DNA of 43,854 bases, taken from the NCBI RefSeq assembly GCF_000003605.2, contig NW_003151763.1:111961-155814 (forward strand), read 5' to 3'. Shown here piece by piece: positions 24,901 to 33,821 of the stretch; the stretch's first letter is position 1, and each line of letters starts with the position of its first letter. A program made the translations under genes and the position numbers. Origin of the DNA: Saccoglossus kowalevskii (Eukaryota; Hemichordata; Enteropneusta; Harrimaniidae). The notes under the pieces are model-generated. The model saw only the letters and a list, made by a program, of their open reading frames with translations. It ran no database searches and had not been told where the DNA came from.

Positions 24901-25271
24901 TTTAACGGCTAATTTTAAACATTACAGACCCCGGAAGTATACTGAATCATTCTCACGTGTCGGGCCGTGTGTTTATTCATACAGCGAAATTCTCGTATGC
25001 GAACAGGGGCTTTTCTTAACACAGAAATAGCGATTTGTTTAAATAAACACTGTAATATGAAGGAATTTATCCTATTTGAAGATAACAAGCTTAGATTTCC
25101 CGTTCCAGCATTGTCGGAAATAATATTATTTGCGGCCACGTCAGCTGCTGCAGTGAATCAGAAAACTGAACAGATAATGTATGTTGTAAAAAATAGATGC
25201 ACACTTACCATGTACAGGACATTGAGTGCCACTAAGGCATTTTTACTACATGCGAAACCACCACACGCCAT
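15995..25271 (-). CDS. TSPAN31: Tetraspanin of the TSPAN13/TSPAN31 group, complete (5 exons)
   Basis: Minus-strand exons 25269/71-25209, 20064-19897, 18916-18698, 17531-17388 and 16069-15995 (TGA 15995-15997) join, all in phase 0, to 222 residues; human TSPAN31 and TSPAN13 are about 204-210. It starts [13 protein letters not shown], near identical to this subfamily. Four membrane segments are seen at about residues 15-35, 42-66, 75-97 and 183-206. The large extracellular loop has the CCG motif at 129-131, further Cys at 155, 156, 166, 169 and 172, and a possible N-glycosylation site (NET, 136). The [13 protein letters not shown] stretch and the end [13 protein letters not shown] are diagnostic. 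Tetraspanins organise partner proteins in the plasma and endosomal membranes; the role of this subgroup is poorly known. TSPAN13 and TSPAN31 probably arose by vertebrate duplication, so the symbol is approximate. Intron 1 spans 5.1 kb and includes a gap. Confidence 0.96.
16102..16292. mobile_element. MITE family A, copy 5
   Basis: 191 bp with CTGTGGAATACTTTATTTTC and AAATAAAGTATTCTACAG ends and TA flanks, in the last tetraspanin intron, only 33 bases upstream (in gene sense) of the last exon's acceptor at 16070. Confidence 0.9.
16978..17100. other. GC- and CpG-rich patch in tetraspanin intron 4
   Basis: About 120 bases far richer in G+C than the surroundings, with CpGs and words such as GCTACGTCAC (half CRE) and GGAACGCCGGTCGAGCCGG. 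Either a repeat fragment of different origin or an internal regulatory element. No tRNA-like A/B box found. Confidence 0.5.
17578..17735. repeat. Imperfect inverted repeat (about 158 bp) in intron 3
   Basis: The left arm (CACCTCCACCCCCTAATCC..., through CAATTGTAAATG) is roughly complementary to the right arm (CATTTAAATTGGGG... AGGGTTAGGGCTGGTGGTG). A MITE-like palindrome. The TAGGGTTAGGG inside it is part of the arm. Confidence 0.6.
18420..18473. repeat. Tandem duplication around GGTGGCGCCACT
   Basis: Two adjacent 27-29 bp units, each C-rich then TTGGTGGCGCCACTG, itself containing the perfect palindrome GTGGCGCCAC. Lies in tetraspanin intron 3. Confidence 0.85.
18981..19049. repeat. (GCAAG)n microsatellite, about 14 copies
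   Basis: A perfect pentanucleotide array of 69 bases in tetraspanin intron 2. In gene sense it is (CTTGC)n, placed 65-133 bases before the acceptor of exon 3. Confidence 0.97.
19591..19767. mobile_element. MITE family A, copy 6, nested in an older copy
   Basis: TA-flanked, 177 bp, left end CTGTGAAACACTTCGC partly deleted, right end AAAGTATTCTACAG intact. Immediately to the right (19770-19845) is a second family A end (AACTAAATAAAGTATTTTACAG then TA). This reads as one copy inserted at a TA within or beside an older, deleted one. Confidence 0.85.
19770..19845. mobile_element. MITE family A end fragment
   Basis: A 76-bp fragment with the internal words TTCTACATTTAACTCGTACA and GTGAAAATTAATTCCA and a family terminus at the right. 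See the neighbouring copy 6. Confidence 0.75.
20640..20904 (-). mobile_element. Probable Penelope-like element fragment with hammerhead-like motif
   Basis: On the minus strand 20705-20677 reads CGATAAA, then stem GAGC-CATT-GCTC, then GAAACGTC. This is the layout of the hammerhead ribozyme repeats known from Penelope-like retroelements (CUGAUGA, stem II, GAAA, ..GUC). The first core box is altered, so an active ribozyme is doubtful. Upstream sequence up to the gap has the style of such elements' ends, but no coding part is visible; the rest may lie in the gap. The call rests on motif memory, not a database match. Confidence 0.4.
20905..21203. other. Assembly gap (299 N) in tetraspanin intron 1
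   Basis: A run of N beside a probable retroelement fragment, so a repeat-induced gap is likely. Confidence 1.
21600..22180 (+). mobile_element. Possible 3' tail of a non-LTR retrotransposon
   Basis: T-rich untranslated-looking sequence ending TTGAATAAATATCATTATTA and then TCAT, the AATAAATA-plus-short-repeat style of ending typical of CR1/L2-type LINEs. No ORF remains. The left limit is a guess. Confidence 0.3.
22950..23116. mobile_element. MITE family B, copy 1
   Basis: Matches the element at 34536-34723: TTCACAGTTTTACCATTTAG, then CACTGGGTTAAAATTTAGCG, then AACCCCTTTACAG next to TA. The left end is unclear or truncated. Confidence 0.75.
23319..23395. mobile_element. Short CTGTA/TACAG-type fragment
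   Basis: About 77 bp from TTGTAAAACAATTTATTTTC to AAAGCATTTACAG followed by TA. Probably a heavily deleted member of family A or B. Confidence 0.5.
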
Positions 25272-25364
25272 AACTGTGGTCTATCGAGGCTGAAGAGCCC
25301 TAAAAGTATAAAATATCGAATAATTCGTTGGTGTAGTCAATGATGCGTAGACCTCTTCGAAAAT

Positions 25365-25432
25365 ATGGCGGATGCTGACTCGGAGCCTCGTTTTGGTGCC
25401 AGCTCATGCAGTTGGCGATATGCATGACGTCA
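25365..25432. promoter_or_regulatory. Tetraspanin promoter region: YY1-like motif and perfect CRE
   Basis: 94 bases upstream of the tetraspanin ATG lies AATATGGCGGATGC (25363-25376), a good YY1-type motif. At 25425-25432 lies the palindromic CRE TGACGTCA. The stretch is richer in CpG than its surroundings. Typical of TATA-less housekeeping promoters. The short frame starting at the ATG inside the motif (MADADSEPRFG, stop after 20 codons) is probably not a gene. Confidence 0.5.
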
Positions 25433-26250
25433 CGATAGGACGCCGAAAACGCCGAATTACACGCAATATATTATACCAAAAAATTAGTAAAAAGGTCTGT
25501 CAGCGCTTTTTTGTGATCTTTATCGTCTGTGTGCAGCACCCCACAGTACGCTATATTTCAACGATCAATCGTAGACGCTAAGATGATTAGCATATACTAG
25601 TACTCAACTTACTAGTACTAGTCCGCTCCAGTTACTATGGCAGGAGGTTAAATATACCATGGATGATACCTCCATGAATATACAGAGCTTTTTCAGTGTT
25701 TTGTGTTTTATCCAATATTACATCATATTAAAAGTATAGACAAATCGGAGTATATGAAGTTCGTTTTTTACAGTTATTGTTTTTTCTCTAAAATGTATGA
25801 AAATGTATATCCATTTATAGTCTTTGAAATACACAGGGTTATAGTTCCTCTTCCCCACATCCTGACAAGTTTTTTTTCAGGTTGTTTATGATGTCATCTA
25901 ATGGGTAAATTATGTTAATATCAAAAAAATTGGGATGACCCAAAGCTAATTTGCATATGTAAGTCGACAGTGATACAATTGTCTAAATCAAATGATATTT
26001 GAGAAAAAATGTCCAAATTACTGGAAAATCATAATGTTACGTCAATTGAAAGGTATTTTAATAGAGAATAACATTGACATGTAACCATATGTATCGGTCC
26101 ATCGTCCGAATCGCACGCTTTCACTAAAGCTAACGATCGGGAGGCCACACGAGTCAGTCATAGCGAACAAACTTGCCTTGGCTAAGGATGATAACCCATG
26201 GGTTATATCTTTTCGATTGTTTGGTTGATTTTCATAATTATTTACTAGTA

Positions 26251-26548
26251 TTAAGGGACGGCAGTCGTCGCGCCACGCATGCGCGAGATATACGGGTCTC
26301 ATATAAACAAAGATGGCGACTTTGAATGTCGCGCAGATCAACGAGTATAAACTGGGACGCCACCAAGCTTTAATTAATAGGTATTGTTTAGGTGATTTGA
26401 AAGTATCGAAGAAGTCAGCGGCGGTAATTAGTGCAAGTCGCGCCCAGGTCAAACCTCCTACTTAGAAGAGCGCATTGGATTATGGGAAAATCAATGTTTA
26501 TCAACACAAATGTCGCACATGCGCAGCGCGACGACCGCCGCCCTTTAA
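26251..26548. mobile_element. TTAA-flanked MITE with GC-rich inverted ends
   Basis: Ends are TTAAGGGACGGCAGTCGTCG at left and, in reverse complement, TTAAAGGGCGGCGGTCGTCG at right; complementarity continues through GCGC..GCATG..GCGA and ATAAAC. TTAA target duplication with TTAAAGG-type ends is the hallmark of T2/Kolobok-type MITEs. About 298 bp, no transposase. A worn relative lies at about 37640-37880. Confidence 0.75.
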
Positions 26549-26799
26549 ATGTAACACAAAAACACACATTCTGGGATTTTCACTCGCTTTGTGGGTAGTG
26601 AAAGAAAGAGTATACACTGCGTATGTGAGGTCTTTCAATATTCGCCAATTATTTTTATTTATTCAGTAAACTTGAAGTTAAATGGATATAAATAGATGTT
26701 TGCATCTATAATTTCACTAATATCATAATTATGCATCTTTCCTAGAAATCGCGTATTCTAGCGATGAAGCACTCTCTCCTAAGCGGACGCAAATGAACT

Positions 26800-27900
26800 G
26801 TCATCTAAGCGCCACGCTGTTTAATATATCTATTACCTTCTCGATATATGTGATCCAGTTACATATCACCCACCAATTTGAAAGATATTAAAGCCATTTG
26901 TCTCCTACACGCTGATGAAGTAGTTATCCAATCTGAAACCACATGAGGTTTACACAATTGTTTGAATAATCTCCAATCCTAAACACGGAAACTGACAGTC
27001 AACATAGAGAAAACAAATAATATATTTTCAATACGAAAAAGAAATCAATATACCAGTTAAACACCTCAATTATCTGGGGAACGGTTTTGAGTGCCAGCAG
27101 AGTGGAAATGCAAAGAAACAATCATGAAAATCTTGAAAAAGAAGGGTTGGGGCACAACAACAAAGACTCTTGTGATTTCAAATAGTAATAACGGAAACTT
27201 CATATATATCAGAAAATTTGAGTAATTCACTACTGCAACGAGAACAACCGACTGACAACAGCACAGCAATTTGAGGGCGGTATGACGATGTTACCCACAA
27301 TTCATAGCATAACCAGCTTGGGGTAAACGTAAAGTGTACAGTATTTCACACCTTTAAACGATAGCGTTTCTCAACCGTTCGTTCTCAGACAACTAATAAT
27401 ATTAATATTAGTTGTCCGAGGTTTGTTGAAGGACTGTGGTTGGGCATAGACCAGAAATACAATTAACAGCATTGTAATTAGAAAGCAAATATAGATCAGA
27501 TATGTTCATACTTAGAGTAAAAAGGAACACCATTGTGGGTGTTTACGGAGAACCGCGGAGCTTCCTATCAGACATGTATATAAACAAAACAGGCAAAACT
27601 CTACAATTGTGTTAAAAATTCATCAAGATCATAAGAATGAGAATAAAAAAAAGTGCACTGGGATGATGAAATTAATAATGACTCTGGTAAAATAGAAGAA
27701 ATAAACGTAGAACCTAACTGCAATTCAAAAACAATTTCAAACTTAATTAATATCTCACTACAATAAAAATAATATAGATGGGGGTCAGACAATACCCAAA
27801 TTCCGTGAAGAAGAAAGGATATGTGATTCCTATTCAGAAAATTAAAGTAGAAAATGAACGGCATATTATAAATATTATGTCTCTACCAAAATACCACTGA
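26800..27900 (+). pseudogene. Dead LINE: reverse transcriptase relic of a non-LTR retrotransposon
   Basis: Plus-strand fragments in two or more frames recall the RT of CR1/L2-like LINEs. At 26805 LSATLFNIS matches the LSPTLFNIF motif. At 26869-27037 comes ICLLHADEVVIQSE, where HADE stands for the catalytic YADD, then GLHNCLNNLQS and LTVNIEKTNNIFS with two in-frame stops. At 27068 NYLGNGF is in a shifted frame. At about 27508 LRVKRNTIVGVYGEPRSF resembles the C-terminal VYGELGRFPL region. Stops, frameshifts and loss of a catalytic Asp make it inactive. The right limit is uncertain. Confidence 0.7.
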
Positions 27901-28151
27901 CGGGATTGTTCAGTTTGCCGAAATACATCACAGACTTTGCTAATTTAAAAAAATCAATTAAAATTTATAATGATAATGAAAAACAATAGCACTGATTTAC
28001 TCGTTTCACTGGCTAAATTCATTAAAAATAATATTTTATTGAGACAGCAATATCTTGTTGGAATTTGAGTTCCCCTCAGAAAACTTATAATTTCGATCAT
28101 TTCATTGTATTTCATATTTTTGTCAGGGCTTGAAATATATGTAACAGCCCA

Positions 28152-28314
28152 TTTTTAAATAGTGTCTTTTTGAGCGTCATGTTCAATGCAACTTTCGAGA
28201 GGAAATAACTTACTAATATGTGGACAGTTTTCAGAAATTTAAATAGTGTGTCTTTTTGAGCTCCAGTCACAAGTTCTGGGCAACTTTCGCGATGAACCAA
28301 CCTACTACGATGAA
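28152..28314. repeat. Imperfect tandem duplication, about 95-100 bp
   Basis: AAATAGTGTCTTTTTGAG ... CAACTTTCGAGAGGAA recurs as AAATAGTGTGTCTTTTTGAG ... CAACTTTCGCGATGAA. Intergenic, non-coding. Confidence 0.75.
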
Positions 28315-28477
28315 ATGCCATAATGATATTTAAGTATTCCAAAGAACTGTATTCCAAAATTCAGGCAAATGTTGAATCACGTGATCCTGGTTCTCATTAT
28401 ACACAAATTATATGCAGGCTCACTTGGCCTTTCACTGGTATAATTATCGAGTTCATGGCCTGAATAATATCAATATA

Positions 28478-28673
28478 CAGTAAAACATGTTTAAATAGGT
28501 ACATGTCATTTTAAGCGAATTTAATTTTAACTCCATGCAGGAATTAACTGAATCTTAATTTAGCTATTTAAAAAAGTGTCAACATTCTTATTGTGAGAAT
28601 ATACTTTATTTTAAATTAGCGACATCTTGAATTAGCTAAAATATTATGCTAGCTAAAAAGACATGTTTTACAG
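28478..28673. mobile_element. MITE family C (196 bp, TA-flanked)
   Basis: Ends CAGTAAAACATGTTTAAA and, in reverse complement, CTGTAAAACATGTCTTTTT, with TA on both sides. Internally AAGCGAATTTAATTTTAACT and TTTTAAATTAGCGACATCTTG. Same size and end style as families A and B but different sequence. Confidence 0.8.
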
Positions 28674-29024
28674 TACTCTCCAATCGATTTTAATGTCTTG
28701 TTTACGAACAACCAAGTGCGCAATAAAACTTACTATTTGCAAAATTACGTATTTAATACGCTAATTTAACGCAAACCTCGGATAGTGGTAACGTAAATCT
28801 TGAAACACGAAATGAATTGAAACTATCCTTAACCCGATTTATCTACGGATTGTTATCTTTCCGACGAAGGTTTCCATTACCACTTTCTGTTTCTTGCACT
28901 TCCACTATAGCAATGTTTAATTAACTTGACTTTCCCCGAAAAAATAGCAAAGTTGCCCAGTGACCAACCGTAACCGGCATCGCCCACCTCTACAAGTCGC
29001 ACCCACCAGTGGCAAAGTGCTCGT

Positions 29025-29035
29025 GTGACGTCAAA
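29025..29035. promoter_or_regulatory. CRE-like site
   Basis: GTGACGTCAAA in a locally CpG-rich stretch (28950-29050), about 0.9 kb upstream of the GATAD1 start. Motif only. Confidence 0.3.
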
Positions 29036-29333
29036 ATAAATATGGGTAAAGTCAATGTCGTTTAAGGTAGAGACCAGGGAAATATGGAGTTTGAACATAA
29101 ATAATTCCTGGAGAGCCATGCATAAAGCTACCCCCATAAAGTATATATATTCTGAAAGCTTGAATATCGGGAAATACAACTGACCATATTGCGTGCCCAA
29201 CGTTGCCGAATTGACCACGTGACACTGTTTTTAGCTAAACCCCCGAAACATTGATAATCCCGCGCTATCTTGAAAACGCTTTGAGATATCCGTCCAAAAA
29301 ATGTTTGAATGAACGGAGTGTAAACTGTTTTCT

Positions 29334-29481
29334 AAAAGTGCGTCTAGAAATTGTTATCGGGTATTATCTATTTACCATGTTCCATCCTATTTCCCGTGCA
29401 ATTATTGAATCTTGTCTGACACCTTTCAGGAGTTCTTATTCTTGCAAAAAAAAAGATATTACTAAATCTAGACGCACTTTA
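29334..29481. repeat. Inverted repeat, 148 bp
   Basis: The arm AAAAGTGCGTCTAGAAAT at 29334 is complementary to AAATCTAGACGCACTTTA at about 29464. The spacer of about 110 bases has no recognised content. Probably a small MITE. Confidence 0.8.
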
Positions 29482-29591
29482 GATCATGGCCTCATGTCAA
29501 CTATGTTGATGGTACGTTGGTCATCATATGTTAAAAACAACCTTTAATTCTTTTTGATGACCGACTACATTTACGTCATTGAAGCACTTCG

Positions 29592-29605
29592 CCGCTAGAG
29601 GGCGA
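29592..29605. promoter_or_regulatory. CTCF-like motif
   Basis: CCGCTAGAGGGCGA closely follows the bilaterian CTCF core (CCxCTAGRGGGCGC). It lies about 370 bases upstream of the GATAD1 start, between two divergently transcribed genes. Motif recognition only. Confidence 0.4.
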
Positions 29606-29970
29606 GTCTTATATGAAAATGTATTGGCCATAAAGATTGTGTTATTTGTGCTTTAGCAAATGTGTTCAAATTTTTATTCAAACCATGAAACGCAGTGAAA
29701 TGTATGTTATTTCGGTATTTCCTTCCTCTTAATTTTATGTGCCTCATACCTGGTTCGGCGATGATACCATTTTTCTCCATTATAAAAACGTTACTTTAGA
29801 TTTCGATGCCAGTGAGGGCGTATTTGACGTAGCAGGGTAAAGGCATAACAAACAAACTAACAAGGTCATAGGTCGAATGAATATCTGAAATCATAGAATA
29901 CTAAAAAAAAATAGAGTTAGAAGTCTTATAAGATTGTTTAATGCCAAACTCGTCGTGTGTTGCCATCATA

Positions 29971-32900
29971 ATGCCACTAGGAGTCAAACCATGCTGTGTG
30001 ACCTGCAAAACTACCAACTCGCAGATGTGGAGGCGGAGCGTAGAAGGCGAAATTCAATGCAATTCATGCTCGTTGAAACAACACCCGGCTGCATTGACAG
30101 CTTGTGACAATGGCGGCGGCAAACCCGTAACGTCGTCAAAATCCAGTAACGACTCACAGAACGGTAATAATCACCATGGTCGATTTAGGGAAGGTACGAG
30201 GAAATCATCGAGATCATCTCGGAGTATGAGGTACAAACAAATGCTGAATGCCGGGAAAAGTCACTTGGCAACCAAAGGAAAAAGTCGACGAGTTGTGTTC
30301 AAAAGAAATGTGAGTGTAGTAATTACTAGTATAATTTATAAAACACAATCTGGATGATTTAGCCTTGGCTGGGAAGGCCGACCTAACGACGCGAGTCAAA
30401 ACCAGTATGTTCACCCACAACCAGACTGATGTTATAGAATATGTTGCTAATGTTGTTGTGTATGAGCGGGAACATTCTGGTGGTGGTGGATGCAAGGTGT
30501 TTCTGTCAGATTTCTAGTCGTTTCGGCCTCGGTAAATAATAGACATTACGGCCCTGGTTGTGCTATGGACATCATGGCCCCAAGCAGTGTGGTCGTTTCT
30601 ACCCAAGATAGTATTCAAAGTTGTGTTCACATCCTGTATGTATATATGGAATGTACAACAAAGGTATCGCTGCTATAATAGGGTTACAAGATGATCAAAC
30701 AACTCGCAGTTAGGGCCATTAAAGGGGGTACTGGACATCTCAACCCCAAAAAATCTTGACCTGTTTTTCATTGGACAACACGACCCAGTACCCCTAGACA
30801 TCTCAACCCACTTATTTCAGACGACCCACCGTCTCAACCCGATCTCCAGTGCTCGAAAACCACAGTGTTTGTTTCACTGAATTATTATTTTTTGCTACTT
30901 TCGTTTCACAGCACGCAACCCCTGAAAATGTTGTTATTTTTGGATTGATCCATTGCACTGGATTGCGTTTAGGGATCGGTTCGATCAGGTTCTCTGGCCA
31001 ATGTTTCAAATCAATAAATGTCGATCATTCAAATACAGCATGATGTATAAGATCACGAGAATATTTAGTTATCAAGGGCAATATTATCAACATTGAACTA
31101 GATAGAGGTTCACGTCGCCACATTGAGATGGGGTTGCATCGATGCGGTGGGTCGAGATGTCCAGTGTGTCGAGGTTGAGATTTCCAATTTGGGTAGAAGT
31201 GTCATGGGTCAAGATAATTTTGGCTCGAGATGTCTATAAATCATTAACGGTTGTACCTTTCAGTCATCGTCTGATGGAACACTGCTTCAGTGTAGAAGTT
31301 ATGTTTGATCAACTGTTACAAGCATCTTTTCTTGTCATGCAAGTTTTATTTTATCACAGGGTAGTCCTAACACATGAAATTGGTTGCACTATAATCCGGT
31401 TACCAGTAGCCCCTCACCCATCAGACCGTACATAAAGAATTCAGTTGTGCACAGGAAATGATTTGATTGATGCGTTTGTGATCAAAGTAGCAAATAATAT
31501 TGATCTGAATGTCATTTTTCCTGTAGCCTTTAAAAAGTCCAGAAGCAGTCTCAACAGTAGTTACCAGTAATAGTATATTTTACAGGGTAAGTACAGTCAA
31601 AAACATAATTTCGCAAGTGAAGATTCCATGAAGGTCAACATGGCTAATGTTGATGGCTGTATAGCTACAGTCATGTACACTTATTATAAAACAAATTTAA
31701 TAAAAAAAATCTACAATGAAAGCGTTATATCATTTTAATATATCACATATAGCTACAGTCATGTACACTAATTATTAAACAAATTTAATAAAAAAAATCT
31801 ACAATGAAAGCGTTATATCATTTTAATATATCACATATAGCTACAGTCATGTACACTAATTATTAAACAAATTTAATAAAAAAAATCTACAATGAAAGCG
31901 TTATATCATTTTAATATATCACATATAGCTACAGTCATGTACACTAATTATTAAACAAATTTAATAAAAAACATCTACAATGAAAGCGTTATATCATTTT
32001 AATATATCACATATAGCTACAGTCATGTACACTAATTATTAAACAAATTTAATAAAAAAAATCTACAATGAAAGTGTTATATTATTTTAATATATCACAT
32101 ATAGCTACAGTCATGTACACTAATTATTAAACAAATTTAATAAAAAAAATCTACAATGAAAGCGTTATATTATTTTAATATATCACATATAGCTACAGTC
32201 ATGTACACTAATTATTAAACAAATTTAATAAAAAAAATCTACAATGAAAGCGTTATATTATTTTAATATATCACATATAGCTACAGTCATGTACACTAAT
32301 TATTAAACAAATTTAATAAAAAAAATCTACAATGAAAGCGTTATATTATTTTAATATATCACATATAGCTACAGTCATGTACACTAATTATTAAACAAAT
32401 TTAATAAAAAAAATCTACAATGAAAGCGTTATATTATTTTAATATATCACATAATAAGCTATATCACATATTCTCACCACCATCTTATTACAACCCCCCC
32501 CCCCCATTGGTTAATGCGAGGCATCGTTGTTAAACCACCGACTAGGTCCATAAGAGTGTCATGTCTATACCAATTTATTGGTCTTGATTCGTTAGTTTTG
32601 GGCCATAATCTATTGCTGATGGGTTTTGATCAAAAAGGTATAAAATACCACTGTCCTTGCACATACCCAGATTATTCAAGGTACCGGTAAGTGGAAACTT
32701 GTAGAAGCAGAAATTCTGTGCGCTTGTGCGCATTTACCGGATGAATATTCAAGTATTCAAATAACATGTAAGTGTATTTTTCCTGAAGTATGTTTGACGT
32801 GTAGCAGAAAAAAACTGGCGGGCATGAATGAGATTCCAGGCTTTGACAATTTTTATGTTTTTTTCTTATATTAGGGTATGTACCATCAAGTAGGTGATAT

Positions 32901-33702
32901 AGTATCCCTGTTAGATGAAGGAGGTGGAATCTATTACGCTCAGATACGTGGTTTCATGCAAGATCAGTATTGTGATAAGAGTGCTGTTATTACATGGTTA
33001 CTGCCCTCACAGGCCAGTTCTAAAGATCACTTTGATCCTGCCACCTATGTCTTGGGTAAGGTCCAGAATCCAAAAGTTTGTTGTGTTAAAAAATACTGTT
33101 CTTGGTGACATTACATTTCTGGCTTCGTAACTACAGATATGTACTCCATAAGGGTAGTTTATTTGTTATTGTAGTTTCATATCTGAATGGTGCAAATAAA
33201 AAAAATGTTTTCACAATCATTGTTTTGGGAATTGCAGATGACTTCTAATGTACATTGAGAGGATAAAACAAGTTGCACATTTTTTCCCCCCAAGATGTAG
33301 CCTTAACCATATTTGTTATAACTGATACTTAAATAAATTCAACAAGATTGGAGAAAAAAACTTTAAGATGGACTGGTGGTACTTAATTTGTGGGTGAGAG
33401 AGTGATGTCACTTGTATCAACCAGCTCTACCAAAAACTTGAAAATGAATCACATGAAATTGTTGTAATTTACAAGATACACAACTATTAAATCCACTCTT
33501 TGCTCACGCAGGACCGGAGGAGGATCTTCCCCGCAAAATGGAGTACATGGAATTCGTTTGTCATGCGCCATCTGATTATTATAAAGCCAGAAACACACCG
33601 TACGAAGTCATACCAGTTACGCATGATACAGGGTATATATGGACCAGCATTGCACCATCCAAACCGCCATCAACAACAGAAATATTCAGTGGTAGTCGCT
33701 AG
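29971..33702 (+). CDS. GATAD1: GATA zinc finger domain-containing protein 1, complete (4 exons)
   Basis: Exons 29971-30309, 31527-31586, 32875-33055 and 33512-33702 (TAG 33700-33702) join in frame to 256 residues; human GATAD1 is 269. The start is placed at the second in-frame ATG (MPLGVKPCC) because it matches the family; an in-frame ATG at 29941 would add ten residues. Domains: GATA-type zinc finger near the N-terminus (C-x2-C-x17-C-x2-C, CVTCKTTNSQMWRRS to CNSC), a basic Ser/Arg/Lys-rich linker (about 60-113), then a conserved C-terminal half (VGDIVSLLDEGGGIYYAQIR, DQYCDKSAVITWLLP, PEEDLPRKMEYMEFVCHAPS, GYIWT). In vertebrates it is a nuclear chromatin factor found with SIN3/HDAC and KDM5A and linked to H3K4me3 regions. 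Divergent from the tetraspanin gene, convergent with the carrier gene. Confidence 0.96.
30719..31247. mobile_element. TTAA-flanked inverted-repeat element in GATAD1 intron 1
   Basis: The left end is TTAAAGGGGGTACTGGACAT followed by CTCAACCCC; the right end in reverse complement is TTAATGATTTATAGACATCT followed by CGAGCC. Similarity of the arms extends inward through AATCTTGACC and words of the type GACATCTCAACCC, repeated about four times per arm. About 529 bp, no transposase. TTAAAGG ends with TTAA duplication suggest a T2/Kolobok or piggyBac-type non-autonomous element. Confidence 0.65.
31663..32455. repeat. Tandem array, nine copies of an 88-bp unit, in GATAD1 intron 2
   Basis: The word AGCTACAGTCATGTACAC starts at 31663, 31751, 31839, 31927, 32015, 32103, 32191, 32279 and 32367, exactly 88 apart. 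Units are near identical. Units 1-4 have TTATATCATT and units 5-9 TTATATTATT; unit 1 has ACACTTATTATAAAAC, unit 4 AAAAAACATC and unit 5 AAAGTGTT. Such homogeneity implies recent expansion. Confidence 0.97.
32494..32505. repeat. Poly-C run next to the 88-bp array
   Basis: Twelve C, 39 bases after the array ends; length may be unreliable. Confidence 0.9.
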
Positions 33703-33815
33703 AGTTAAAATAGATTTTGTATTGCTGGAGAACACTGCCCTCTGGAGTTCACAAACATTTATTTCATTGTATAGCAGACATGGCATTCACTTTCATTTTT
33801 TTGTTAAACTTGTAT

Positions 33816-33821
33816 ATTAAA
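33816..33821 (+). promoter_or_regulatory. Candidate poly(A) signal of GATAD1
   Basis: ATTAAA about 114 bases after the stop. A canonical AATAAA lies further on at 34166. Positional support only. Confidence 0.25.

Larger units (their letters stand above)
22181..25208. other. Rest of tetraspanin intron 1
   Basis: Mostly AT-rich sequence without recognised coding similarity. It holds the family B repeats listed separately (about 22950-23116 and 23319-23395). Confidence 0.6.

Noticed and set aside
25365-25427. Plus-strand gene start MADADSEPRFG divergent from the tetraspanin
   Set aside because: The frame stops after 20 codons, no good donor was found, and the ATG belongs to a YY1-like promoter motif.
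26042-26452. 136-codon minus-strand ORF
   Set aside because: Most of it lies in the TTAA MITE; no protein family recognised.
26310-26458. Plus-strand first exon beginning MATLNVAQINEYKLG
   Set aside because: It lies wholly inside a TTAA-flanked inverted-repeat element and has no recognised similarity or following exon.
29251-29547. 98-codon plus-strand ORF upstream of GATAD1
   Set aside because: It spans a 148-bp inverted repeat and resembles no family.
31663-32455. Regular repeats as a CRISPR array
   Set aside because: The whole 88-bp unit is repeated with no variable spacers, the host is eukaryotic, and it lies in an intron.
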